Source: Aquimarina sp. AU58
GTDB lineage: Bacteria; Bacteroidota; Bacteroidia; Flavobacteriales; Flavobacteriaceae
Assembly (NCBI RefSeq): GCF_900312745.1
Contig: NZ_OMPD01000008.1
Coordinates: 124,001 to 188,000 of the forward strand
Direction of reading: 5' to 3'
DNA: 64,000 nt
The translations under genes and the position numbers were made by a program. The number at the start of each line of letters is the position of its first letter. Position 1 is the stretch's first letter. The notes beneath the pieces are model-generated. The model did not search any database and had not been told where the DNA came from. It worked only from the letters and a program-made list of their open reading frames with translations. Positions 20,107 to 28,153 of the stretch are shown here, in pieces.

Positions 20107-20138
20107 TTGTTCTGAATTATAATTAATTTATATATTTG
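20107..20138 (+). promoter_or_regulatory. trp operon promoter
   Basis: TTG at 20107-20109 and TATATTTG at 20131-20138 are separated by 21 nt, matching the Bacteroidota promoter TTG-N17-23-TAnnTTTG. Transcription should start about 7 nt downstream, roughly 10 nt before the leader-peptide ATG at 20155. Confidence 0.7.
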
Positions 20139-20154
20139 ACCCAATAAATAAAAA

Positions 20155-20217
20155 ATGAAAACAATCTTAACAAATAATTGGTGGTGGTCATCTCAAAACG
20201 AAAACGTCGTGAGATAG
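20155..20217 (+). CDS. trpL: trp operon leader peptide
   Basis: A 20-codon open frame beginning MKTILTNN, then three consecutive Trp codons (TGG at 20179-20187), and ending SSQNENVVR with TAG at 20215-20217. It lies directly behind a good promoter and in front of a strong intrinsic terminator that precedes trpE. Three tandem Trp codons in a 20-codon peptide are very unlikely by chance and are the hallmark of ribosome-mediated attenuation: stalling here when charged tRNA-Trp is scarce would allow read-through. The gene is too short for standard gene finders. Confidence 0.85.
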   Translation: MKTILTNNWWWSSQNENVVR

Positions 20218-20267
20218 CTCCTATCATTGTGTTAAGTAAACATATCAAAGGCTTGTCGAATCACGAC
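20190..20267 (+). promoter_or_regulatory. trp attenuator: pause hairpin and antiterminator pairing
   Basis: The segments ATCTCA (20190-20195) and TGAGAT (20210-20215) can form a 1:2 hairpin over the end of the leader frame. GTCGTGA (20206-20212) is perfectly complementary to TCACGAC (20261-20267), which is the loop and part of the 3' arm of the terminator. If a ribosome stalls on the Trp codons, segment 1 is masked and GTCGTGA can pair with TCACGAC, which blocks the terminator. If it reaches the stop codon, it covers GTCGTGA and the terminator folds. The pairings are read from sequence; energies were not computed. Confidence 0.65.
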
Positions 20268-20280
20268 AAGCCTTTTTTTT
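20247..20280 (+). terminator. trp attenuator terminator
   Basis: A 9-bp GC-rich stem (GGCTTGTCG, 20250-20258; CGACAAGCC, 20264-20272) with loop AATCA, extended by an AAA/TTT pairing, is followed by eight T residues (20273-20280). It is a textbook intrinsic terminator, 43 bp before trpE. Confidence 0.9.
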
Positions 20281-20322
20281 GTTCCCTAAACAGAGATTGT
20301 ATTTAAAAATTAAAAACGCAAA

Positions 20323-21720
20323 ATGACTTATAAATTAACCACACATTTCAAACAAATCCTGGCAGACACCTTTACTCCAGTAAGTGTTTATCTAAAAATT
20401 AGAGATCGTTTTCCTAATAGCTTATTATTAGAAAACAACGATTATAGAGGTAGTGAAAATAGCTTTTCTTACATCTGCTGTAACCCAATCGCTAATATCA
20501 AAGTAAAAAACGAAACTATTTACCAGTCCTTTCCCGATAAGAGTATCGACGAAACACCTATTACCGATTCTACTAATATTGCTGAAGTTGTTGAGCAATT
20601 CGGTAAAAAATTTATAACCTCAAAAAGCGAGTTCAAGTTCATTAACAATGGCCTTTTTGGCTATATCTCTTATGATGCGGTTCGATATTTTGAGGATATC
20701 TCTATTTCTAAAAAAGAAGATAGTTTACATATACCCGACATACAATACACGGTATATCAAAACATTATTGCTATTAGTAATTTTACTAATGAAGCCTATA
20801 TTTTTGCGCACTGCTATGAATCAGAAAGTAATATTGCCGAAATAGAATCTCTACTTAAAGTCAAAAATTTTGCCTCCTATAATTTCACTACAGTTGGTGA
20901 TACAACCTCTAATCTTAACGACGAACAATATAAAGAACATGTTTCCCTTGCCAAAAAACATTGTCATCGTGGAGATGTATTCCAATTAGTACTATCCAAG
21001 CGTTTTTCACAAAAATTTAAAGGAGACGAATTTAATGTCTACAGAGCATTACGTAGTGTTAATCCTTCGCCCTACCTGTTTTACTTTGACTATGGTGATT
21101 TTAAAATATTTGGTAGTTCTCCCGAGGCACAACTAGTTGTAAAAGATGATACTGCAGAGATTCACCCCATTGCAGGAACTTTTAAACGTACAGGTAATGA
21201 TGAGCAAGATGCAGAATTAGCAAAAAAACTATCTGTAGATGAAAAAGAAAATGCAGAGCATGTGATGTTAGTAGACCTGGCACGTAACGACCTAAGTAGA
21301 AACGGAAATCATGTTACCGTAGAGACCTATAGAGAAGTTCAATTTTATTCTCATGTGATCCATTTGGTTAGTAAGGTTACCAGTAAAAAACACAAGAACA
21401 CCACTACTATGCAAATAGTAGGAGATACGTTCCCGGCAGGCACACTAAGTGGCGCACCAAAACACATGGCCATGCAGCTTATCGAAAAATATGAAAACGT
21501 AAATCGCGATTTCTATGGGGGAGCAATTGGTTTTATGGATTTTTCAGGAAACTTTAATCATGCCATCATGATCCGTACATTTCTAAGTAAAAATCACAAA
21601 TTACACTGGCAAGCAGGAGCCGGATTGGTTAACGAATCAAATGAAGAAAACGAATTACAAGAAGTATATAATAAACTAGGCGCATTAACAAAAGCATTAA
21701 AACTTGCAGAAGAAATATAA
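20323..21720 (+). CDS. trpE: Anthranilate synthase component I
   Basis: 465 residues. It converts chorismate and ammonia or glutamine to anthranilate, the first step of tryptophan synthesis. Chorismate-binding signatures include FGSSPEAQLVV, HPIAGTFKRTGN, DLARNDLSRNG, FPAGTLSGAPKHMAMQLI and YGGAIGFMDFSGNFNHAIMIRT. The N-terminal part carries the allosteric region typical of TrpE; the LLENNDYRG / SFSYICCNPI segment corresponds to the Trp-feedback (LLES-like) site. It is the first gene of the operon, downstream of the attenuator, and pairs with trpG. Confidence 0.96.
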   Translation: MTYKLTTHFKQILADTFTPVSVYLKIRDRFPNSLLLENNDYRGSENSFSYICCNPIANIKVKNETIYQSFPDKSIDETPITDSTNIAEVVEQFGKKFITSKSEFKFINNGLFGYISYDAVRYFEDISISKKEDSLHIPDIQYTVYQNIIAISNFTNEAYIFAHCYESESNIAEIESLLKVKNFASYNFTTVGDTTSNLNDEQYKEHVSLAKKHCHRGDVFQLVLSKRFSQKFKGDEFNVYRALRSVNPSPYLFYFDYGDFKIFGSSPEAQLVVKDDTAEIHPIAGTFKRTGNDEQDAELAKKLSVDEKENAEHVMLVDLARNDLSRNGNHVTVETYREVQFYSHVIHLVSKVTSKKHKNTTTMQIVGDTFPAGTLSGAPKHMAMQLIEKYENVNRDFYGGAIGFMDFSGNFNHAIMIRTFLSKNHKLHWQAGAGLVNESNEENELQEVYNKLGALTKALKLAEEI

Positions 21721-21836
21721 GGGTGTTTCCCCAATTACTTGGGGTCGGGCTATTCGCGCTACAAGGTAGCCAGCTGCTATCCCTAACACAAAAAAGAAAT
21801 AAAGTAACAAAGTGTAAAAACTCTGAAAAAAAAACA
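21721..21836 (+). repeat. Structured trpE-trpG spacer, possible interspersed repeat
   Basis: The 116-bp spacer is much richer in GC than nearby spacers. It holds CCCCAA (21729-21734) pairing with TTGGGG (21739-21744) through a TTAC tetraloop, and GGCTA (21748-21752) pairing with TAGCC (21767-21771). The composition and the GTCGGGCTATTCGCGCTAC core look like a dispersed intergenic repeat rather than a native spacer. In-frame codons upstream of the trpG ATG are therefore not taken as coding. Confidence 0.45.
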
Positions 21837-22409
21837 ATGAATACAAAAATATTAGTAATAGACAATTACGACTCATTCGTATACAATCTGGTTCATTATC
21901 TAGAAGATCTTGGTTGTGAAGTGGTCGTAAAACGTAATGATCAATTACGATTAGAAGATGTAGATGCATTTCAAAAAATCTTATTGTCTCCCGGTCCGGG
22001 AATCCCAGATGAAGCGGGATTACTAAAAGATATTATCCGTAAATATGCAGATACCAAAAGTATTTTTGGAGTTTGCCTGGGACAACAAGCGATAGGAGAA
22101 GTTTTTGGTGGTAGCATCACCAACCTCAATGAGGTCTATCACGGTGTGGCAACCAATGTAACATTATCGGTTACAGATGAGCCTCTTTTCGAAGGACTAG
22201 ACACCAATTTTGATGTAGGGAGATATCACTCCTGGGTAGTAGCAGATAAAGACTTACCCAATTGCCTGCAAGTGACTTCATATGATGAAAACGGACAAAT
22301 CATGTCCCTGCGTCATAAAGAATTAGACGTTCGAGGGGTGCAATTTCATCCAGAATCTGTATTAACTCCCGATGGAAAAAAGATATTAGAAAACTGGGTT
22401 AATAATTAA
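21837..22409 (+). CDS. trpG: Anthranilate synthase component II (glutamine amidotransferase)
   Basis: 190 residues from ATG 21837 (MNTKILVIDNYDSFVYNLVHYL, the normal family start). A longer in-frame reading from 21723 runs through the structured spacer and is rejected. The class I amidotransferase triad is visible: Cys in GVCLGQQAIGE and His/Glu in FHPESVLTPDG. The LSPGPGIPDEAG oxyanion region and the HSWVV motif are present. It supplies ammonia from glutamine to TrpE. Confidence 0.96.
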   Translation: MNTKILVIDNYDSFVYNLVHYLEDLGCEVVVKRNDQLRLEDVDAFQKILLSPGPGIPDEAGLLKDIIRKYADTKSIFGVCLGQQAIGEVFGGSITNLNEVYHGVATNVTLSVTDEPLFEGLDTNFDVGRYHSWVVADKDLPNCLQVTSYDENGQIMSLRHKELDVRGVQFHPESVLTPDGKKILENWVNN

Positions 22410-22497
22410 CACGTAAAGATAAAATATACTAACTTAAATACTACTCTATACGAGCTTGTTTTCCTGTTTAGAAAGCAAATGCCAGAGTAAAAGGCTT

Positions 22498-23493
22498 ATG
22501 AAAAACTTACTCAATCGATTAATCAATCACGAAACCATCTCTAAAGAAGAAGCCAAAAGTGTTTTGGTTAACATCTCTAAAGGAGAATATAATCAAAGTC
22601 AGATTGCTTCATTTCTTACCGTATATATGATGCGTAGCATTACTATCGAAGAATTAGAAGGGTTTAGAGATGCCTTACTAGAGCTTTGTATCGCAATAGA
22701 CCTTAGCGAGTATAATCCCGTAGATCTTTGTGGTACCGGTGGTGATGGTAAAGATACCTTTAATATTTCAACACTTTCTTCTTTTGTCTCGGCAGGAGCA
22801 GGAATTAAAGTCACCAAACACGGTAACTACGGAGTTTCCTCAACATGTGGTAGCTCTAATGTGATGGAGCATTTGGGGATTAAGTTTAGTAATGATAAAG
22901 ATTTTTTAAAACGTAGTATCGATGAAGCAGGGATTTGTGTATTACATGCTCCATTATTTCATCCCGCAATGAAAAATGTTGCTCCGATACGTAGAGAATT
23001 AGGAGTAAAAACGTTTTTTAATATGCTTGGACCAATGGTAAATCCAGCATTTCCAAAAAATCAAATCGTAGGAGTTTTTAATCTGGAATTAGCAAGGATG
23101 TATGGATATTTGTATCAAAATACAGACAAAAAATTTACCATTATCCATGCACTGGATGGATACGACGAGATTTCACTAACCGGAAACACAAAAACAATTT
23201 CTAATACAACCGAAGGAATGCTTTCACCATTAGATTTTGGAGTACCACTATTGAAACAAGAAGATATTTACGGAGGAGATTCTATCGAAGCATCTGCTGC
23301 TATATTTATGAACATCTTAAGTGGTAAAGGAACCGAAGCGCAAAATAATGTAGTCTGTGCCAATGCAGGAATGGCTATCGCCACAGTAGAAGGTCTCGAA
23401 CCAAAACAAGGATTCGAAAAAGCAAAAGAATCACTACACTCTGGAAAAGGATTAATAGCACTAAAAAAAGTTCAGGAACTAAGTAAGAATTAG
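22498..23493 (+). CDS. trpD: Anthranilate phosphoribosyltransferase
   Basis: 331 residues from ATG 22498 (MKNLLNRLINHETISKEEAKSVL), which matches the family N-terminus; an earlier in-frame start at 22456 would add 14 unrelated residues. The PRPP-binding signature DLCGTGGDGKDTFNIST is intact, as are KHGNYGVSSTCGSSNVMEHLG and RRELGVKTFFNMLGPMVNP. It transfers phosphoribose to anthranilate. Its stop codon (TAG, 23491-23493) touches the left inverted repeat of the inserted four-helix-bundle unit. Confidence 0.96.
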   Translation: MKNLLNRLINHETISKEEAKSVLVNISKGEYNQSQIASFLTVYMMRSITIEELEGFRDALLELCIAIDLSEYNPVDLCGTGGDGKDTFNISTLSSFVSAGAGIKVTKHGNYGVSSTCGSSNVMEHLGIKFSNDKDFLKRSIDEAGICVLHAPLFHPAMKNVAPIRRELGVKTFFNMLGPMVNPAFPKNQIVGVFNLELARMYGYLYQNTDKKFTIIHALDGYDEISLTGNTKTISNTTEGMLSPLDFGVPLLKQEDIYGGDSIEASAAIFMNILSGKGTEAQNNVVCANAGMAIATVEGLEPKQGFEKAKESLHSGKGLIALKKVQELSKN

Positions 23494-23923
23494 TTGATCG
23501 TTATTCGTTGATCATTGATCGTATGGAGTATACAGAATTAAAAGTTTGGAAAGAAACTAGGAAATTGGTTAATAGTCTTTATGATATAACCAAAAAGTTC
23601 CCTAAAGACGAAGTTTATGGATTAACAAGCCAAATGAGAAGATCTGCTATTTCTATTCCTTCAAATATAGCTGAAGATTGTGGTAGAAGAACTTCTTCCG
23701 ATAGCATACACTTTTTCCATATTTCCAGAGGTTCATTATATGAATTAGAAATCCAGTTATATTTAGCATTAGATCAAAATTATATAGAAGCAAAAGAGCA
23801 TAAACAGTTAATTGAACAAATTATAGGTTGTAAAAAATTGTTGAATGGGTTTATTAATTACTATAAAACACTAACAACAAAATAATATCATTAACAAACA
23901 ACTATCAACAAATCACTATCAAC
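23493..23923 (+). mobile_element. Four-helix-bundle gene unit bounded by imperfect terminal inverted repeats
   Basis: The left end 23493-23517 and the reverse complement of the right end 23899-23923 match at 20 of 25 positions (GTTGATnGTnATTnGTTGAT and a trailing TTG). The unit is about 431 bp, holds only the S23-like gene, and sits exactly between trpD and trpC, where no such gene belongs metabolically. No clear target duplication was seen and no transposase is encoded, so movement in trans or by a retro-type route is an inference. Confidence 0.5.
23523..23885 (+). CDS. Four-helix-bundle protein (23S rRNA intervening-sequence family)
   Basis: 120 residues from ATG 23523 (MEYTELKVWKETRKLVNSLY); the preceding in-frame TTG/ATT codons lie in the left inverted repeat. 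Family marks are YDITKKFPKDEVYGLTSQMRRSAISIPSNIAEDCGRR, FFHISRGSLYELEIQLYLAL and the final GCKKLLNGFINYY. The family (TIGR02436/PF05635) is found in 23S rRNA intervening sequences and is structurally related to the Avd protein of diversity-generating retroelements. It has no known role in tryptophan synthesis. Because it lies within the operon, it should be cotranscribed with trp genes. Confidence 0.9.
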   Translation: MEYTELKVWKETRKLVNSLYDITKKFPKDEVYGLTSQMRRSAISIPSNIAEDCGRRTSSDSIHFFHISRGSLYELEIQLYLALDQNYIEAKEHKQLIEQIIGCKKLLNGFINYYKTLTTK

Positions 23924-23928
23924 AATAA

Positions 23929-24714
23929 ATGAATATCCTAGACAAAATAATAGCCGATAAGCATAAAGAAGTTGAGCTTAAAAAAAGTATAATTCCCATC
24001 AAACAATTAGAGAACTCTGTATTATTTGATCGCGAAACAAACTCATTGGCCAAGGCTTTACAAAACAGCAATACAGGCATCATAGCAGAACATAAACGCA
24101 GATCTCCCTCTAAATCTGTAATCAATCAAAAAGTAAGTGTACAAGATGTAGCCGATGGATATCAAAATGCCGGAGCTTGTGGGATGTCGGTACTATCCGA
24201 CGGTAAGTATTTCGGAGGATCGCTGGAAGATCTTTTACTCGCCAGAGCCACAGTACAAATGCCCTTGTTACGTAAAGAATTTATCATCGACGAATATCAA
24301 TTAGTAGAAGCTAAAGCTCACGGAGCCGATGTAATCTTATTAATTGCAGCCGTTTTATCACGGGATGAGATTAAATCTTTATCCCAGTTTGCCAAAAGCT
24401 TATTTCTCGATGTATTATTAGAAGTTCATAACCAGGACGAATTACAAAAATCAATCATGCCATCTTTGGATATGCTGGGCGTAAATAATCGAAATCTAAA
24501 AACATTCGAGGTAAGTACAGATATTAGTAAAACACTAAGTACTCAAATCCCAGATGATTTTGTAAAAGTTTCAGAAAGTGGCATTAGTACTATTGAAGCT
24601 ATAAAAGACCTAAAGCAATATGGATATAAAGGTTTTCTTATCGGTGAAAACTTTATGAAAACCGAAAACCCCGGAGCCAGCGCTGTAGAATTCATAAAAA
24701 ATCTAAAGAAATGA
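23929..24714 (+). CDS. trpC: Indole-3-glycerol phosphate synthase
   Basis: 261 residues; a TIM-barrel enzyme that closes the indole ring. Signatures are the N-terminal MNILDKIIADKHKEVELKK, IAEHKRRSPSKSVI (phosphate/catalytic Lys), LRKEFIIDEYQL, LEVHNQDEL, LGVNNRNLKTFEV and VSESGIST, followed by FLIGENFMKTENPG. It is intact despite the inserted unit upstream, and starts 5 bp after that unit. The stop codon overlaps the trpF start as ATGA. Confidence 0.96.
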   Translation: MNILDKIIADKHKEVELKKSIIPIKQLENSVLFDRETNSLAKALQNSNTGIIAEHKRRSPSKSVINQKVSVQDVADGYQNAGACGMSVLSDGKYFGGSLEDLLLARATVQMPLLRKEFIIDEYQLVEAKAHGADVILLIAAVLSRDEIKSLSQFAKSLFLDVLLEVHNQDELQKSIMPSLDMLGVNNRNLKTFEVSTDISKTLSTQIPDDFVKVSESGISTIEAIKDLKQYGYKGFLIGENFMKTENPGASAVEFIKNLKK

Positions 24715-25352
24715 AACTAAAAGTCTGCGGGATGAAATATCATGAAAATATAAAAGCTGTAGCAGCCCTGAAACCAGACTATCTTGGTTTTATTTTCTAT
24801 GAAAACTCTCCCAGAAATTTTGAAGGAGAAATTTCAAAACTACCCTCGACAATTAAAAAAGTAGGGGTATTTGTAGACGCTTCTATAGATTTTATTGTCG
24901 AGAAAGTAAAACAATATGACTTCAAAGCTATTCAATTGCACGGAAAAGAACCTGCAACATATTGTCAAAACTTAAAATCATTATTGACTGGCCACACTGA
25001 GCCTGTCGAAGTGTGGAAAGTATTCTCCATCAAAGATGAGTTTGATTTTGACCGTTTACAACCCTATGAAGGTATTGTAGATTATTTTCTCTTTGATACC
25101 AAAGGAAAAGAAAAAGGAGGTAATGGATATACTTTTGATTGGAGTGTCTTAAAAGGCTACCCCTCTTCAACGCCATTCATTCTAAGTGGTGGTATCGGAC
25201 TTGATGAAACAAAAGCTATTTTATCTTTTCAGAAGCGCCCCGAATCTAAATATTTACATGCTATCGATGTAAATAGCAAATTTGAAAGTAAACCCGGAGT
25301 TAAAAAAACAGAAAATCTCGAAAAATTTATAAAGCTTGTTATTTCGGCATAA
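24711..25352 (+). CDS. trpF: Phosphoribosylanthranilate isomerase
   Basis: 213 residues, overlapping trpC by four bases (ATGA), which indicates translational coupling. Motifs are LKVCGMKYHENIKAV (catalytic Cys), PDYLGFIFYENSPR, VGVFVDA, IQLHGKE, FLFDTKGKEKGGNGYTFDW and FILSGGIG. Between IQLHGKEP and WKVFSI the protein has LLTGHTEPVEV, encoded by a palindromic genome repeat (see the repeat at 24992). This surface-loop insertion keeps the frame and all catalytic motifs, so the enzyme is probably active. Confidence 0.95.
   Translation: MKLKVCGMKYHENIKAVAALKPDYLGFIFYENSPRNFEGEISKLPSTIKKVGVFVDASIDFIVEKVKQYDFKAIQLHGKEPATYCQNLKSLLTGHTEPVEVWKVFSIKDEFDFDRLQPYEGIVDYFLFDTKGKEKGGNGYTFDWSVLKGYPSSTPFILSGGIGLDETKAILSFQKRPESKYLHAIDVNSKFESKPGVKKTENLEKFIKLVISA
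24992..25016 (+). repeat. Palindromic interspersed repeat inserted within trpF
   Basis: CCACAC (24992-24997) and GTGTGG (25011-25016) flank TGAGCCTGTCGAA. The 14-base core TGAGCCTGTCGAAG is the exact reverse complement of 38870-38883 in an RHS gene, and 12 of its bases recur at 32394-32405. The core type CTTCGACAGGCTCA is a dispersed repeat known by eye from many Bacteroidota and other genomes; its presence in a coding region is the notable point. It adds about seven residues in frame. Confidence 0.65.
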
Positions 25353-25380
25353 ACGTAATGACAACCAAAAACAATAAAAA

Positions 25381-26562
25381 ATGAATTATCAAGTAAACGA
25401 AAAAGGATATTACGGAGATTTTGGAGGAGCATATATCCCCGAAATGCTTTATCCTAATGTCGAAGAATTACGAACTACCTATCTCGATATTATGAACGAA
25501 CCTTCTTTCAAAAAAGAGTTTGATCAATTATTAAGAGACTACGTGGGGAGACCTTCTCCTTTGTATTTTGCTAAACGCCTTTCAGAAAAACACAATACCA
25601 AAGTATATCTTAAACGCGAAGATCTAAACCATACCGGTGCGCATAAAGTAAATAATACGATTGGGCAAATTCTTGTAGCAAAACGATTAGGTAAAAACAG
25701 AATCATTGCAGAAACAGGGGCAGGACAACACGGGGTAGCTACAGCAACGGTATGTGCTCTTATGGGGATTAAATGTATTGTCTATATGGGTGAGATTGAT
25801 ATTAAGCGACAAGCACCCAATGTTGCGCGAATGAAAATGCTTGGTGCAGAGGTAAGACCTGCCAAATCAGGAAGTAAAACTCTTAAAGATGCTACCAACG
25901 AAGCGATACGAGATTGGATCAATAACCCTGTCGACACACATTATATTATTGGTTCTGCCATAGGACCTCATCCTTACCCAGATATGGTAACACGATTTCA
26001 ATCTATAATTTCAGAAGAAATCAAGTGGCAGCTAAAGGAAAAAGAAGGTAGAGAGCATCCTGATTATGTAGTAGCATGTATTGGTGGTGGTAGTAATGCT
26101 GCAGGGACATATTATCATTTTTTAGAAGAACCCAGTGTTGGAATTATTGCAGTAGAAGCTGCCGGAAAAGGAGTACATAGTGGCGAAAGTGCAGCTACCT
26201 CCCAATTAGGAAAAGAAGGAATTATTCACGGGTGCAAAACCTTACTAATGCAAACCCCAGATGGGCAAATTACAGAGCCTTATTCTATTTCTGCAGGGCT
26301 GGATTATCCTGGTGTTGGACCATTACATTCTCATCTATATAAAACCGCACGCGGAGAGTTTTATTCTGTAACCGATGATGATGCCATGGCTGCCGGATTA
26401 GAGCTATCGCAGTTAGAAGGAATTATTCCTGCAATAGAATCCTCACATGCCCTGGCCATTTTTAATGATAAAAAATTTAGACCCGAAGATATTGTTGTCA
26501 TAAGCCTTTCTGGCCGTGGTGACAAAGACCTTGACACCTACATAGACTATTTTAAATTATAA
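25381..26562 (+). CDS. trpB: Tryptophan synthase beta chain
   Basis: 393 residues, a normal TrpB1 length. The PLP lysine lies in LNHTGAHKVNNTIGQ. Other motifs are GYYGDFGGAYIPEMLYPN, AETGAGQHGVATATVCA, CIGGGSNAAGTYYHF (phosphate clamp), and the C-terminal VVISLSGRGDKDLDTY. It joins indole and serine to give tryptophan, in complex with TrpA. The start ATG 25381 is 28 bp after trpF. Confidence 0.97.
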   Translation: MNYQVNEKGYYGDFGGAYIPEMLYPNVEELRTTYLDIMNEPSFKKEFDQLLRDYVGRPSPLYFAKRLSEKHNTKVYLKREDLNHTGAHKVNNTIGQILVAKRLGKNRIIAETGAGQHGVATATVCALMGIKCIVYMGEIDIKRQAPNVARMKMLGAEVRPAKSGSKTLKDATNEAIRDWINNPVDTHYIIGSAIGPHPYPDMVTRFQSIISEEIKWQLKEKEGREHPDYVVACIGGGSNAAGTYYHFLEEPSVGIIAVEAAGKGVHSGESAATSQLGKEGIIHGCKTLLMQTPDGQITEPYSISAGLDYPGVGPLHSHLYKTARGEFYSVTDDDAMAAGLELSQLEGIIPAIESSHALAIFNDKKFRPEDIVVISLSGRGDKDLDTYIDYFKL

Positions 26563-26606
26563 CAATTCAGTAGTAAGTATATTGTAATGGGCACTAATTA
26601 TTCGCT

Positions 26607-26640
26607 ACTCAATACTAAATACTCAATACTAAATACTAAA
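26607..26640 (+). repeat. 14-bp tandem repeat in the trpB-trpA spacer
   Basis: ACTCAATACTAAAT occurs twice in tandem (26607-26620, 26621-26634), followed by a third partial ACTAAA that ends two bases before the trpA start at 26643. It may be slippage-prone and may affect trpA translation initiation. It could also be a remnant of a unit like the one between trpD and trpC, but no gene is left. Confidence 0.6.
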
Positions 26641-26642
26641 AA

Positions 26643-27404
26643 ATGAACAGAATAAACACAGCATTAGAGCAAGATAAAAAATTACTATCTATATATTTTA
26701 CAGCTGGATATCCATCACTAAATGATACCACAAAAATCATACAAGACCTAGAACACCATGGAGTAGATATGATCGAAATCGGATTACCTTTTAGTGATCC
26801 TTTGGCAGATGGGCCAACGATACAAGAGAGTTCGACCGCAGCTCTTAAAAATGGTATGACTACTCAACTTCTATTTGAGCAGTTAAAAGACATTCGTAAA
26901 TCGGTTAGCATTCCCTTAATCATTATGGGATATTTTAATCCTATGATGCAGTATGGCATAGAAGCTTTTTGTGCTAAGTGCCAGAAGATTGGTATCGACG
27001 GATTAATTATCCCCGATCTACCGGTTAATGAATATCACGAACACTACCAGGAAACTTTTAAGAAATATGGCTTGATCAATGTGTTTCTAATTACTCCGCA
27101 AACTTCAGATGAGCGTATTCGATTTATAGATGATGTATCTAATGGATTTATCTATATGGTAAGTTCTGCCAGTACCACCGGAGCCAAAAGTACATTTGGT
27201 GATACACAACAGCAGTATTTTGAACGTATTGAATCTCTGGATCTAAAAAACCCTCAAATCGTTGGTTTTGGAATCAGTAATAATGAAACATTTAAGCAAG
27301 CAACCAAAACAGCTAAAGGTGCTATCATTGGCTCTGCTTTCATAAAACATTTAACTCATAATGGAACAGATAACATTAGTGATTTTGTAAAAAGCATTCG
27401 ATGA
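26643..27404 (+). CDS. trpA: Tryptophan synthase alpha chain
   Basis: 253 residues. Catalytic Glu and Asp lie in MIEIGLPFSDPLADGPTIQESS and GLIIPDLPVNEY. GFIYMVSSASTTGAK and the C-terminal IVGFGISNNETF complete the TIM barrel. It cleaves indole-3-glycerol phosphate and channels indole to TrpB. It is the last gene of the operon. No strong terminator was recognised in the 90 bp that follow. Confidence 0.96.
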   Translation: MNRINTALEQDKKLLSIYFTAGYPSLNDTTKIIQDLEHHGVDMIEIGLPFSDPLADGPTIQESSTAALKNGMTTQLLFEQLKDIRKSVSIPLIIMGYFNPMMQYGIEAFCAKCQKIGIDGLIIPDLPVNEYHEHYQETFKKYGLINVFLITPQTSDERIRFIDDVSNGFIYMVSSASTTGAKSTFGDTQQQYFERIESLDLKNPQIVGFGISNNETFKQATKTAKGAIIGSAFIKHLTHNGTDNISDFVKSIR

Positions 27405-27494
27405 TTTTGTATCTTTCTAATCAAAAGATTAAAACTCTGAGTGTAAACATAGCACTCTGTGTTGTAAATAATCAAGTAAACCGATAGATATTAG

Positions 27495-28100
27495 ATGTTA
27501 AAACGATTATTTAAAATATTACTTGCATTAATAGTCATTATTGCAATTGGAGGAGGGTACCTTTATTTTCGTTTACATAATACTATAGAGAATGTTCTTC
27601 AAGCACAAAACAATTGGCGTAGTGAAGTTCTGGAGTTTCCATTAATATTTGCTGGAGATATAGAATATGAAGGTGAAGAACATATTCGATTTGCACCGGG
27701 GTGGGGTGAAAAAGATAGTGAGGATTATTTTTCATATGTTTTTTTATGGATGATTAATGAAGACCCGAATTTAAACGCTTCAGATTTAGAAAATATAATG
27801 AATATATATTTTGATGGGCTTATGAATACTGGAGCAATCACTAATTTTAATTTCTTCAAAAAAATTCCTAAAACTCAATCTTCCTTTCATCAGACTGATA
27901 AAAATACATTTGAAGGTTCAGTAGAATTGTATGATGAGTTTTTAAAAAAAGGAATAATTGTTCTGAATGCTAAAATTAAAAGTGAATACTGTCCAGTAAA
28001 AGAGAACTATTTAATTTGGTTTTATTTATCTCCCCAAGAAAAGAATCATCAGATTTGGGATCAATTCACAGAAGTACATCTAAATATTAAGTGCCGTTAA
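27495..28100 (+). CDS. Uncharacterised membrane-anchored protein
   Basis: 201 residues. One N-terminal membrane helix (about residues 5-25, LFKILLALIVIIAIGGGYLYF) is followed by a soluble, probably periplasmic domain rich in aromatic and acidic residues (FAPGWGEKDSEDYFSYVFLWMINED; NFFKKIPKTQSSF; CPVKENYLIWFYLSP). I do not recognise the family. It lies downstream of trpA on the same strand with a 90-bp gap, probably as its own unit. Confidence 0.7.
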   Translation: MLKRLFKILLALIVIIAIGGGYLYFRLHNTIENVLQAQNNWRSEVLEFPLIFAGDIEYEGEEHIRFAPGWGEKDSEDYFSYVFLWMINEDPNLNASDLENIMNIYFDGLMNTGAITNFNFFKKIPKTQSSFHQTDKNTFEGSVELYDEFLKKGIIVLNAKIKSEYCPVKENYLIWFYLSPQEKNHQIWDQFTEVHLNIKCR

Positions 28101-28153
28101 ATTAGAACTATTTACATCACTATATATGATATACAACTTATAAGAGCTAATTT

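Noticed and set aside
21723..21836. Extended N-terminus of TrpG
   Set aside because: The 38 extra codons lie in a structured spacer, and TrpG homologues start at the IDNYDSFVYN region.
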